From JBBDWJ01 sp040902925 (GTDB taxonomy: Bacteria; Acidobacteriota; Terriglobia; Bryobacterales; UBA6623): a stretch of DNA of 64,000 nt. Below, piece after piece: positions 43,964-51,712 of this stretch (within the stretch, counting starts at the first letter, position 1; every line of letters starts with the position of its first letter). The notes below the pieces were generated by a model, which had not been told where the DNA came from, searched no databases, and saw nothing but the letters and a program-made list of their open reading frames with translations. The DNA is taken from assembly GCA_040902925.1 (NCBI GenBank), contig JBBDWJ010000244.1, positions 23,606-87,605 of the forward strand. The letters are read 5' to 3'. The position numbers and the translations under genes are program-made.

Positions 43964-45562
43964 CTATAAAGCCTGCGTGCGGTTCTTGATACGGCGGATA
44001 TGGGTACGGATACGATGGAGCAGCTCCCCGCAGGATTGCTCGGGGCTGGCGGCATCAACGGTCATCGACGAGGAGCCGAACAACGCGGTCAAATTGGAGT
44101 CGAGATTGAGCGTAGCCTGCAACAGCCCATGACTCTCTTCCCGCCAGTCGAGGGTTTCGTTCGATTCGGCGGCATCGCCGCGGCGGCTCCAGATCTTACG
44201 GGGTAGGGCTTCCGACAGACGATCGTAGATCGCCCCTTCGCGCTCGTCCAGGGCGCGCACGTGAAATCGGACGAGGTCGCGGAAGCGGCGCGTTGTTTGC
44301 GGGTCGGCTGACGCCAGTTGGTCCGCATCCACTCGCCCGAGAAAACGATGCAGTGCGTAGACGTGAGAGAGCAACTCCGACTGGCTGCTGTAGACCTCAC
44401 TCACGTAGCGCCCCAATTCGCTTTCGAGCACGGAAGGCTGCGGCGATACGAACGAGCGCCTGGCCGCGTCGGAGAAATGGCTCAGCAGCGAGCGGCGGAC
44501 GGCGCCACCGGCGGGGCCTCTATAGACGGTGTGGACAACGCGTGCCATCCGGCTCGTCTGCTGGCCGGCGGGCAGGTCTTCGCGAAGTCGAATCTGGAAG
44601 GCCGGCGGTTCGGACGACTGCCGGAGCACGGCGACCCGCACTCCTTCGCGAACCTCAGAGTCTTCCACCGTTCCTTCGATGAGCAGGCCGCGTGAAGTCC
44701 AGACCGGATGCAGGTCCTCCTGCCAAACCCGCGCCTGCGTCAGCAGCCAATACCCTTCGATAACGTTGGCAAACGCCAGCGGATCGGAAAGACGCGCGGG
44801 CTCGGCCTGAGCTAACTCTTCCACGACCGCTCGAAACGTGGCCAGAGGCAGGCGGGGAATCAACGCCGCTGGTACGCTGGCTGGCGCGGCGGAAACGCTC
44901 GGCGGCTCAATCCACGCCACCTGTTGCGAGCCGGCCTGAGGGCGCGGCGCAACAGCTAACTCGAATCTCACAAGCTCGGCTTCATTGGCGGGCGTCTCGA
45001 TCTCGGCGGGATCGCCAACGAACGCCGGTTGGGGCGGGTTCAAGCCCGGGCCGGCGACCAGATCGACGTCAATTTCGCTTTCGCCGGCTGGTTCCTGTAC
45101 GCCTTGCGCGGTCTCTTGCACCGCTTCTTGTAAGGCGGGTTCGGCTTCCAAAACCGCGGAGCCCGGTACCCCCGCCATTTGGGGTACTGCGGTCATTGGG
45201 GGCACGGCTGCCATTTGGGGCATGTCCGCGGCCGGCGGCTGGCTGGTGCTCAAATAGCCGCTCAACACCATGAGCGTGAGCGCAGCCGCCACGCTGTATA
45301 CGACCGACCACCGTAACGGAAACTCGTTGTGGTTCTTCGGCGGATAAAGCGCCAGCTCCAGGTTGCGGTGCGACGCTATCTTGTGACCGTCCGGTTCGGC
45401 AGACACCGACGCCCGCAGAGCACATTCAGCCTCGAACAAGACAGTCTGCAGATGGAGCCACGAGTCCCGGCATGCGGGACACTCCTCCATGTGGACTGCC
45501 AGTTCGGCGGCTAACGCACCGTCACAATGCAGCAGTAGTTCTTCTGTGGTGAGGTGTCTCAC
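43964..45562 (-). CDS. Zinc-binding anti-sigma factor with long periplasmic domain
   Basis: 532 residues. The N-terminus contains the ZAS motif H24-x3-C28-x2-C31 (VHMEECPACRDSW) that binds an ECF sigma. One membrane helix follows (~86-104), then a Pro/Met repeat (PQMAAVPPMTAVPQMAGVPG; residues ~114-133) and ~370 residues of unassigned periplasmic sequence, much longer than a simple anti-sigma. It probably senses an envelope or receptor signal. The start (GTG 45562) overlaps the end of the sigma gene by 41 bases, and the stop lies 8 bases before the receptor start: the three genes form one operon. Confidence 0.82.
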   Translation of the reverse strand: MRHLTTEELLLHCDGALAAELAVHMEECPACRDSWLHLQTVLFEAECALRASVSAEPDGHKIASHRNLELALYPPKNHNEFPLRWSVVYSVAAALTLMVLSGYLSTSQPPAADMPQMAAVPPMTAVPQMAGVPGSAVLEAEPALQEAVQETAQGVQEPAGESEIDVDLVAGPGLNPPQPAFVGDPAEIETPANEAELVRFELAVAPRPQAGSQQVAWIEPPSVSAAPASVPAALIPRLPLATFRAVVEELAQAEPARLSDPLAFANVIEGYWLLTQARVWQEDLHPVWTSRGLLIEGTVEDSEVREGVRVAVLRQSSEPPAFQIRLREDLPAGQQTSRMARVVHTVYRGPAGGAVRRSLLSHFSDAARRSFVSPQPSVLESELGRYVSEVYSSQSELLSHVYALHRFLGRVDADQLASADPQTTRRFRDLVRFHVRALDEREGAIYDRLSEALPRKIWSRRGDAAESNETLDWREESHGLLQATLNLDSNLTALFGSSSMTVDAASPEQSCGELLHRIRTHIRRIKNRTQAL

Positions 45563-46067
45563 GACCCTCGTTCTCCGATGCCCGCAGCTTTTTCACTGCT
45601 CGCGAAATGTAGCTGACTACAGTCGAAACCGATAATCCCAGCACTTCCCCGACCTCGCGAAACTTCAAACCCTCCGCCCGTAGCCGCAGACACCCCATTT
45701 CCATGGGGCTAAGGCGATTCCACGGGAGTTGCGAGAGTTGCACTTTGGCATCAACATTCGATTTGGACAGGAATCTGTCCTCGATTTTCAGCCAGCTAGC
45801 GTTGTCGAGAAGTTCAGGCTTCTTCTTTCTTCCCTGATCGACGAGCAGATTGTGAGCAACACGGAAGATCCAGGCCCGTGGCTGCAGAATCGATTCGTTC
45901 TGCGTACGGGCGCGGAAAAAACGGATGAAACTTTCCTGGGCTATGTCTTCCGCCTCCGATAGATCGTCGAGGTGATAGCGGAGGTAACGGACCAAACTGT
46001 CACGGCACTCTGCGAAGAGTTCTTCAGTCTCCCAGGCGGCAGTGTTTGCGGTGCCGAAAACAGTCAC
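45522..46067 (-). CDS. ECF-family RNA polymerase sigma factor
   Basis: 181 residues. Region 2: DSLVRYLRYHLDDLSEAEDIAQESFIRFFRA, with the -10 recognition helix PRAWIFRVAHNLLVDQGRKK. Region 4: LSPMEMGCLRLRAEGLKFREVGEVLGLSVSTVVSYISRAVKKLRA with its helix-turn-helix. It starts at GTG 46067. It is the first gene of the sigma/anti-sigma/TonB receptor operon and presumably drives it. A 7-bp inverted repeat lies 41 bases upstream. Confidence 0.93.
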   Translation of the reverse strand: MTVFGTANTAAWETEELFAECRDSLVRYLRYHLDDLSEAEDIAQESFIRFFRARTQNESILQPRAWIFRVAHNLLVDQGRKKKPELLDNASWLKIEDRFLSKSNVDAKVQLSQLPWNRLSPMEMGCLRLRAEGLKFREVGEVLGLSVSTVVSYISRAVKKLRASENEGRETPHHRRTTAAL

Positions 46068-46108
46068 GAGTGATGTCCCCGTGCCGTCCGTGCCGAACTG
46101 CCTGAAAA

Positions 46109-46138
46109 CGTAAGACGATCCAGGCGGCTGTTCTTACG
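46109..46138 (-). promoter_or_regulatory. Inverted repeat upstream of the ECF sigma gene
   Basis: CGTAAGA (46109-46115) and TCTTACG (46132-46138) form a perfect 7-bp inverted repeat with a 16-base spacer. On the minus strand the arms contain GAAC and CGTC, elements seen in ECF promoters, but the 12 bases between them are too few for a standard one. It could be an operator or a 5' hairpin. Confidence 0.45.
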
Positions 46139-46789
46139 GCAGGATATGGCTAGTTAGTATTTTGCGCCCGCCTCCGCGGGCTTGTCAAACTTTGTTTTTG
46201 GGCAACCGCGAGGCGGCTCAAAGGGGACCTTGCGGACGACGTCTAGTACGACGCCTTAGCTACTATATACAGTATCATCTAACCAAAATAGCACAACGGA
46301 ATGCGCTAATGAGATAAACTAGAGGTAGCGTCAAGCCCGTTGGGATCGTAGTCGGAGGACGTATCGAAAGTGTGGCAAACGTGCAACAACTGTTACGCCC
46401 AAAATTTTTGTCTCCTTAGGACTACTAGAACTACGCCATTCCCGCCATATTGACGCTTCATCCCGGCGCCGACTCATCTTTGCTAATTCTCGGCGGCGGG
46501 TTCGATCTGCCCTGGCCGCCCAACGCGCGGCCCGGCTCGTAAGCCTGCCACCTTGCTGCACCCAAGACGCTCGCTTGACCGGCCCCAGATCCATGCGCCA
46601 TCCCGAGGTTCAGGAAGCCCGGGCAACGGCGCGGATCGCGGCCCGGTATCCTTCCGCACTCACTCCGCAACGGAGTTGGCGCCAAAACCGCCCCCGAGTT
46701 CGTCTATTGAGATGAGGACCGTCGGGATTGGACGCGGTCCAGGCCGCGTTCTCACGAATCTCGGCTCTTCTCTTAAAATGACCCACCTT
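46139..46789. other. Long intergenic region with AT-rich core, no gene seen
   Basis: Between the ECF operon and gdhA there is a gap of nearly 1 kb. Around 46261-46320 the sequence is only 33% G+C (20 of 60 bases), far below its surroundings, with TATATA and TAAT clusters. A 6-bp hairpin (ACGCGG/CCGCGT, 46732-46749) lies further right. No open frame resembles a known protein, and I see no tRNA, tmRNA, SRP or RNase P RNA motif. Confidence 0.6.
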
Positions 46790-46842
46790 GCCGGCGTGGG
46801 AGGAGGCGCCTCCTTACCTCTCCCACGCCGGCTCTTTGTTTT
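46790..46842 (+). terminator. Strong hairpin with T-rich tail upstream of gdhA
   Basis: A perfect 13-bp stem (46790-46802 paired with 46820-46832) encloses a second palindrome, GGAGGCGCCTCC (46802-46813), and is followed by TCTTTGTTTT. On the plus strand this has all the marks of an intrinsic terminator. It is 194 bases before gdhA, with no protein gene before it on that strand, so it ends either a small RNA or a gdhA leader (attenuator). Confidence 0.75.
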
Positions 46843-47035
46843 GCCTCACCGGCTTGCGACGCGGGTGTAAAACGGCCGGTCGGCTGGCCTACCCTCCATA
46901 TCTCGCCTGACTCACCCTCCAGTGAGCTGCGAACCCCTTTGTGGCCCCGTAGTGGAGGCCAAAACGCTATATTGGTTCGTCCTGCCGGAGCCTTGCCTCT
47001 CGACGCGGCTCCGCCGATCACAAGGGAGCGTACTG

Positions 47036-48394
47036 ATGGTGGAAATGTCCGAAAAGGCTCGCGCGGAGTTTAACCGCTTCATGAATGGCTTGGTCCGGCG
47101 CAACGGGGGCCAGTCGGAGTTCCACCAGGCGGTTCGCGAAGCGGCCGAATATCTCGTTCCTTTCGTGCTCGACCGGCCGGGCTACCAGCGAGGCCAGATT
47201 CTTGAGCGCCTGACCGAACCGGACCGCATCGTCATTTTTCGCGTCTGTTGGACGGACGACGCCGGCAACATCCGCACGAATCGCGGTTGGCGGGTGCAGT
47301 TCAGCAATGCGATCGGGCCTTACAAAGGCGGCCTCCGCTTCCATCGCACGGTCGACCTCAGCGTGCTGAAGTTCCTTGGCTTCGAGCAAACCTTGAAAAA
47401 CAGCTTGACGACGCTGCCGATGGGCGGCGCCAAAGGCGGGTCGAACTTCAACCCCAAAGGCAAGTCCGACGCCGAAGTGATGCGCTTCTGCCAGTCGTTC
47501 ATGACAGAGCTGTATAAATACATCGGCGACGACATCGACATTCCGGCGGGCGACATCGGCGTGGGCACGCGCGAAATCGGTTACTTGTTTGGCCAGTACA
47601 AGCGGTTGAGCAACCGTTTCGGCGGCTCGATCACCGGCAAAGGTCCGAGCTTCGGCGGCAGCCTCATTCGCTCCGAGGCGACCGGCTATGGTTGCGTTTA
47701 TTTTGCCCGCGAGATGATGAAGGGCGCCAGCCAGGGTTTGCCGGGCAGCACATGCCTGGTTTCGGGTTCAGGGAACGTGGCGCAGTTTGCCGTCGAGAAA
47801 GCCATTCAGCTCGGCGCCAAAGTCGTCACCATCTCTGACTCCGACGGCTTTATCTACGATCCAAGCGGCATCGACGAAGAAAAGCTGGCCTACGTGATGG
47901 AGTTGAAAAACGTCAAGCGCGGCCGGATCCGGGAATACGCCGAAAAATACGGCTGCGAGTTCCATGCGGACAAAACGCCTTGGGGAATCAAGGCGGATGT
48001 GGCTTTTCCGTGTGCGACGCAAAACGAGATCAACGGCGACGACGCCAAAGAGATGGTCAAAAACGGCGTGCGGGTGGTCGCCGAAGGGGCCAACATGCCG
48101 ACCGATCCCGATGGCGTCGAGGTCTTTCTCAACGCCCGGATTTTGTTCGCTCCCGGCAAGGCGGCCAACGCGGGCGGCGTCGCTGTTTCCGGGTTTGAGC
48201 GCAGCCAGAACCAAACGTTTTTGCCTTGGAGCCGCGCCGAGGTCGATCAGAAGCTCCAGGAAGTGATGCATCGCATCCACCAGCAGTGCGTCAAATACGG
48301 CGACGAGGGCGGCTTCGTCAACTACGTGCGGGGAGCGAATCTGGCCGGGTTCGTGAAGGTCGCCGACTCGATCACGGCGCTCGGCGTGGTCTGA
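47036..48394 (+). CDS. gdhA: Glutamate dehydrogenase, NADP-type
   Basis: A 452-residue hexameric-type GDH joining ammonium to 2-oxoglutarate. Substrate and catalytic segments are YKGGLRFH, LPMGGAKGGSNFNPKGKSDAEVMRFCQSF and DIPAGDIGVGTREIGYLFGQYKRL. The Rossmann motif is CLVSGSGNVAQFAVEKAIQLGA, followed by SDSDGFIYD; the end of the beta-2 strand (ISDSDG) fits NADP-type enzymes. ATG 47036 has AGGGAG upstream. A possible promoter TATATT lies near 46968, in addition to the strong hairpin further up. Confidence 0.96.
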   Translation: MVEMSEKARAEFNRFMNGLVRRNGGQSEFHQAVREAAEYLVPFVLDRPGYQRGQILERLTEPDRIVIFRVCWTDDAGNIRTNRGWRVQFSNAIGPYKGGLRFHRTVDLSVLKFLGFEQTLKNSLTTLPMGGAKGGSNFNPKGKSDAEVMRFCQSFMTELYKYIGDDIDIPAGDIGVGTREIGYLFGQYKRLSNRFGGSITGKGPSFGGSLIRSEATGYGCVYFAREMMKGASQGLPGSTCLVSGSGNVAQFAVEKAIQLGAKVVTISDSDGFIYDPSGIDEEKLAYVMELKNVKRGRIREYAEKYGCEFHADKTPWGIKADVAFPCATQNEINGDDAKEMVKNGVRVVAEGANMPTDPDGVEVFLNARILFAPGKAANAGGVAVSGFERSQNQTFLPWSRAEVDQKLQEVMHRIHQQCVKYGDEGGFVNYVRGANLAGFVKVADSITALGVV

Positions 48395-48519
48395 CGCATC
48401 CGCCACTGATCGAACGCGTCCAGCGTTTTCGTTCCATCGCCTTGCTTGCTCGCTGAGTTGCTCCGCGGCGCCGGGCCGGATAGGATGGAGACCTACTTGT
48501 TCTCGAGAGGAGATGTTTG

Positions 48520-49419
48520 ATGCGGCGCTCGTTGTTTTTCTTGTTCCTTCTCACCCTGGCTGCGTTTTCGCAATCGGATCTCCCCCAGCTTAGCTACAAG
48601 GCGGACCCCGATTGGCCTCAACTGCCGCCCAACACCAACCTGGTCGAGACGCCGGCCGTGACGGTAGACCCGGCCGAGAACGTTTACATCTTCCACCGCG
48701 GCAATCCGCCGATCCTCGTTTACGACAAGAGCGGCAAGTTCCTGCGCGGTCTCGGCCACGGCTTGTTCGACAGCCCTCATGGCCTGCGCATTGCGCCCGA
48801 TGGGTCCCTATGGGCGATCGACAATGGATCGCACTTCGTAGTCAAGATGGACGCGATGACCGGCCGCGTGAAAATGGTTCTGGGCAGGCGGCGGACGGCC
48901 GGCGAGGCGGAGAATCTGTTCGACAAGCCGACGGATGTGGCCTTCGGCCCCAACGGTGACATCTACGTTTCCGACGGCTATGGCAACTCGCGCGTGGCGC
49001 AGTTTTCCAAAGACGGCAAGTTCATTCGCGCCTGGGGCAAGCGCGGCGTCAACCCCGGCGAATTCAACACGCCTCACGCCGTCGTGCTCGACAAGCAGAA
49101 CAAGCTCTACGTGGCCGATCGCGAAAACTTCCGCATTCAGATCTTTGATCAGGAAGGGAAATTCCAGCAGATGTGGACCCATGTCGGCTCGCCGTGGGGG
49201 CTTTCCCTGACCCAGGACGACATGCTGTTCATGACCGACGGTTATAACAACCGCATCCTGAAACTCGATCTGGACGGTAAGATTGTCGGCTCGCTCGGAG
49301 AGTTCGGCAAGCTCCCCGGGCAACTGGACCTTCCGCACCACATGGCCGTCGGCCCTAGCGGCAACATTTACGTGGGTGAGATTGTGAATTTGCGGGCGCA
49401 GCGTTTCGTGCCGCGGTAG
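48520..49419 (+). CDS. Secreted NHL-repeat beta-propeller protein
   Basis: 299 residues: signal peptide (RRSLFFLFLLTLAAFSQS) and six NHL-type blades such as VTVDPAENVYIFHRGNPPILVYD, DVAFGPNGDIYVSDGYGNSRVAQFS and HMAVGPSGNIYVGEIVNLRAQRF. The pattern resembles peptidyl-alpha-hydroxyglycine alpha-amidating lyase-like propellers and other binding propellers; catalytic metal residues were not confirmed. GAGAGGAG precedes ATG 48520. It follows gdhA and precedes a secreted GGT-like gene. Confidence 0.8.
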   Translation: MRRSLFFLFLLTLAAFSQSDLPQLSYKADPDWPQLPPNTNLVETPAVTVDPAENVYIFHRGNPPILVYDKSGKFLRGLGHGLFDSPHGLRIAPDGSLWAIDNGSHFVVKMDAMTGRVKMVLGRRRTAGEAENLFDKPTDVAFGPNGDIYVSDGYGNSRVAQFSKDGKFIRAWGKRGVNPGEFNTPHAVVLDKQNKLYVADRENFRIQIFDQEGKFQQMWTHVGSPWGLSLTQDDMLFMTDGYNNRILKLDLDGKIVGSLGEFGKLPGQLDLPHHMAVGPSGNIYVGEIVNLRAQRFVPR

Positions 49420-49492
49420 GCGTCGCTGGCTGCGGCGCCAAGAATATCCTGTTTCCGCTGGCGCGCTTGGTACGGGCAAGCGTGGATACAAC

Positions 49493-51340
49493 ATGAAAAG
49501 CACCGCTCCGTCTGGGATTTGGGCGCGCGTCGGCAGCGCCTTCGTCATCGCCGGCTTATGTGTCGCTCCGCTGATAAAAGCGGAAAACACCAGGCCCATG
49601 ATCATGGGTAAGCGTGGCCTCGTGGTTTCGGGCCACCACCAAGCGAGCGCCGCCGGCCTCGAGATGATGCGGCAAGGCGGCAACGCCATCGACGCCGGAG
49701 TGGCAACGGTGTTTGCCCAGACCGTGGTCGAATTTGACCGCGTCGGCGTGGGCGGCGAAGTGCCGGTTCTGATCTACTTGGCCGATCAGAAACGCGTCGT
49801 GGCGATCAACGGTCACGGCTTTGCGCCGCGCGCCGCCACCCTGGAATGGTTCCGCGAGCGAAACATCGAGCACATCGCCGGCGACGGCTTTCTTCCCGCC
49901 ACCGTTCCGGCTGTCGTCGAGTCGCTGATCCTGGCGCTTGACCGCTTCGGCACGAAGTCTTTGGCCGAAGTGCTGGCTCCTGCCATCGATCTGGCGGCCA
50001 ACGGCTTTCCGGTCTATCCGCATTTCCAGGAACACGTCGAGCAATACTCGGCGCGCTTCCGCAGCGAGTGGCCCAGCTCGGCGAAGATTTTTCTCCCTGA
50101 CGGAAAAGTTCCCAAAGTCGGCGACGTGTTCGTGCAGCAGGATCTCGCTCGAACCTTTAAGCGGCTCGCTGCGGCGGAAGCCGAAGCGCTCTCGAACGGA
50201 TCGGACCGTAGCGCCGGCCTGAAGGCGGCGCGCGATTTGTTCTATGACGGCGAGATGACACGCGAGATCGTGCGATTTCAGCGCGAGTTCAAGACCCGTG
50301 ATGACACCGGCATCGTATCAAACGGGCTGTTCACCGAAGAGGACTTCGCCGCGTTCCATGCCCGCGTGGAAGACGCCGCCAAGACGACTTATCGTGGCGT
50401 AGATGTCTACAAGTTGGGGTTTTGGTCGCAGGGGCCGGTGCTGCTTCAGGCGCTCAACATCCTCGAAGGCTACGACGTGCGCTCAATGGGCCATAACTCG
50501 CCGGCTTATATCCATCTACTCGGCGAGGCGATGAAGCTGGCGTTTGCGGACCGCGAATGGTATTACGCCGATCCGGATTTCGTGGGCGTACCGGAGGAAG
50601 GGCTGCTTTCGAAAGAGTATGCCGCCGAGCGCCGTAAGCTGATCAACCTTGAGGCGCCGTCTCTGGAGCTTCGCCCGGGCGACCCGTATCCGTTTCAACC
50701 TCGCGCCATGGCGCACGCGGCGATTCCTCAATCCATCGAGCTGCGGCCCGACCCGCCAGGCACGACGGGCACGCGTGTCGCCGACGGCGACGGGAACGTT
50801 TTCTCGGCAACGCCAAGCGGCGGCTGGTTCTACTCTTCGCCCATCATCGAAGGGCTTGGCTTTGTGCTCGGCACCCGCGGGCAAAGTTTCTGGCTCGATG
50901 CGGATCGAGCGAATCGGATCGAGCCGCACAAGCGCCCGCGCACGACATTGACGCCGAGCCTGGCGATGAAAGACGGCAAGCCATTTCTGGCATGGGGCAC
51001 CCCTGGAGGCGATGTGCAAAACCAGGTCAACCTGCAAATCTTTCTCAACGTCGTCGAGTTCGGCATGGACGTTCAACAGGCCGTCGAGGCGCCCCTGTTC
51101 CAGATCCTCGATTTCCCGGTTTCGTTTTATCCGCGCGACGCTTCTCCCGGAGTGATGCGCGTGGAAACGCGGATACCGGAGGCGGTTGCTGAAAAACTGC
51201 GCCAGATGGGCCATCAGATTCGGCCCGCCGGCGCGTGGTCCATCGGTGACGGCACGGCCCTGATGGTGGACGCGGACCGTGGCGTGTTATTCGGCGCAGC
51301 CGGGCCTCGACGCGACAAATCGTACGCGCTGGCCTGGTAA
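49493..51340 (+). CDS. Exported gamma-glutamyltransferase-family protein
   Basis: 615 residues with an N-terminal signal (VGSAFVIAGLCVAPLIKA). The fold markers QGGNAIDAGVATVFAQTVVE, VGVGGEVPVLIYL, GFLPATVPAVV, AMKLAFADREWYYADPDFV and WGTPGGDVQNQVNLQIFLNVVEF place it in the GGT superfamily. The processing site reads PPGTTGTRVADGDGNVFSA (T424-T425-G426), keeping the Thr pair but with Gly instead of the usual His after it; the carboxylate-binding Arg site reads INGHGFAP. It may be an acylase-like or divergent member rather than a true glutathione-degrading GGT. It is unrelated in position to the cytosolic paralogue at 36876. Confidence 0.85.
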   Translation: MKSTAPSGIWARVGSAFVIAGLCVAPLIKAENTRPMIMGKRGLVVSGHHQASAAGLEMMRQGGNAIDAGVATVFAQTVVEFDRVGVGGEVPVLIYLADQKRVVAINGHGFAPRAATLEWFRERNIEHIAGDGFLPATVPAVVESLILALDRFGTKSLAEVLAPAIDLAANGFPVYPHFQEHVEQYSARFRSEWPSSAKIFLPDGKVPKVGDVFVQQDLARTFKRLAAAEAEALSNGSDRSAGLKAARDLFYDGEMTREIVRFQREFKTRDDTGIVSNGLFTEEDFAAFHARVEDAAKTTYRGVDVYKLGFWSQGPVLLQALNILEGYDVRSMGHNSPAYIHLLGEAMKLAFADREWYYADPDFVGVPEEGLLSKEYAAERRKLINLEAPSLELRPGDPYPFQPRAMAHAAIPQSIELRPDPPGTTGTRVADGDGNVFSATPSGGWFYSSPIIEGLGFVLGTRGQSFWLDADRANRIEPHKRPRTTLTPSLAMKDGKPFLAWGTPGGDVQNQVNLQIFLNVVEFGMDVQQAVEAPLFQILDFPVSFYPRDASPGVMRVETRIPEAVAEKLRQMGHQIRPAGAWSIGDGTALMVDADRGVLFGAAGPRRDKSYALAW

Positions 51341-51356
51341 ATTCGCGCTGGCCTAT

Positions 51357-51605
51357 TCAAAGCCACACCGGCTCGAGCGCCTCCTCAACCTGGTGAACGG
51401 GGGCGCTGTTGGGCGGCCCTGCCTCCGGGGCGAGCAGCATAGGCACCCCCTGCTTGATCAGCGTATGGCCTACGCCGGTCCAATACCCCAGCCAGAAGAA
51501 GCCGCTGAAGAGCAGCACCAGCACGGCAACCGTCAGGGTGATTCTCCGCAAACCCTGGAGATCGAATGCGCTCAACGTGGGCAGTTTCGGCAACGGAATA
51601 GACAA
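51357..51605 (-). CDS. Small single-pass membrane protein, hypothetical
   Basis: 82 residues with one clear membrane helix (LTVAVLVLLFSGFFWLGYWTGVG), a Pro/Leu N-terminus and an acidic C-terminal tail. No family is recognised. It would start at TTG with a weak RBS, and lies between two convergent or tandem genes, so it could be a real small membrane protein or chance. The helix and the absence of overlap favour a real gene. Confidence 0.45.
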   Translation of the reverse strand: MSIPLPKLPTLSAFDLQGLRRITLTVAVLVLLFSGFFWLGYWTGVGHTLIKQGVPMLLAPEAGPPNSAPVHQVEEALEPVWL

Positions 51606-51712
51606 CTTCGTTGTCTTATCGGCAGGAACTGTTGGATGCTCCAGGATCTTGCGCTCAGTCGTAAGACTTGTCCGGACGTCGAAATTGGTGCTGGCGCCGT
51701 TTCATCATCGCG

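Noticed and set aside
46495..46520. GGTTCGATC-like string resembling a tRNA T-loop
   Set aside because: No acceptor, D or anticodon stem can be paired around it.
46553..46870. 105-codon frame over the terminator region before gdhA
   Set aside because: It runs through the perfect hairpin and encodes an Arg/Ser/Pro-rich sequence without homology that I recognise.
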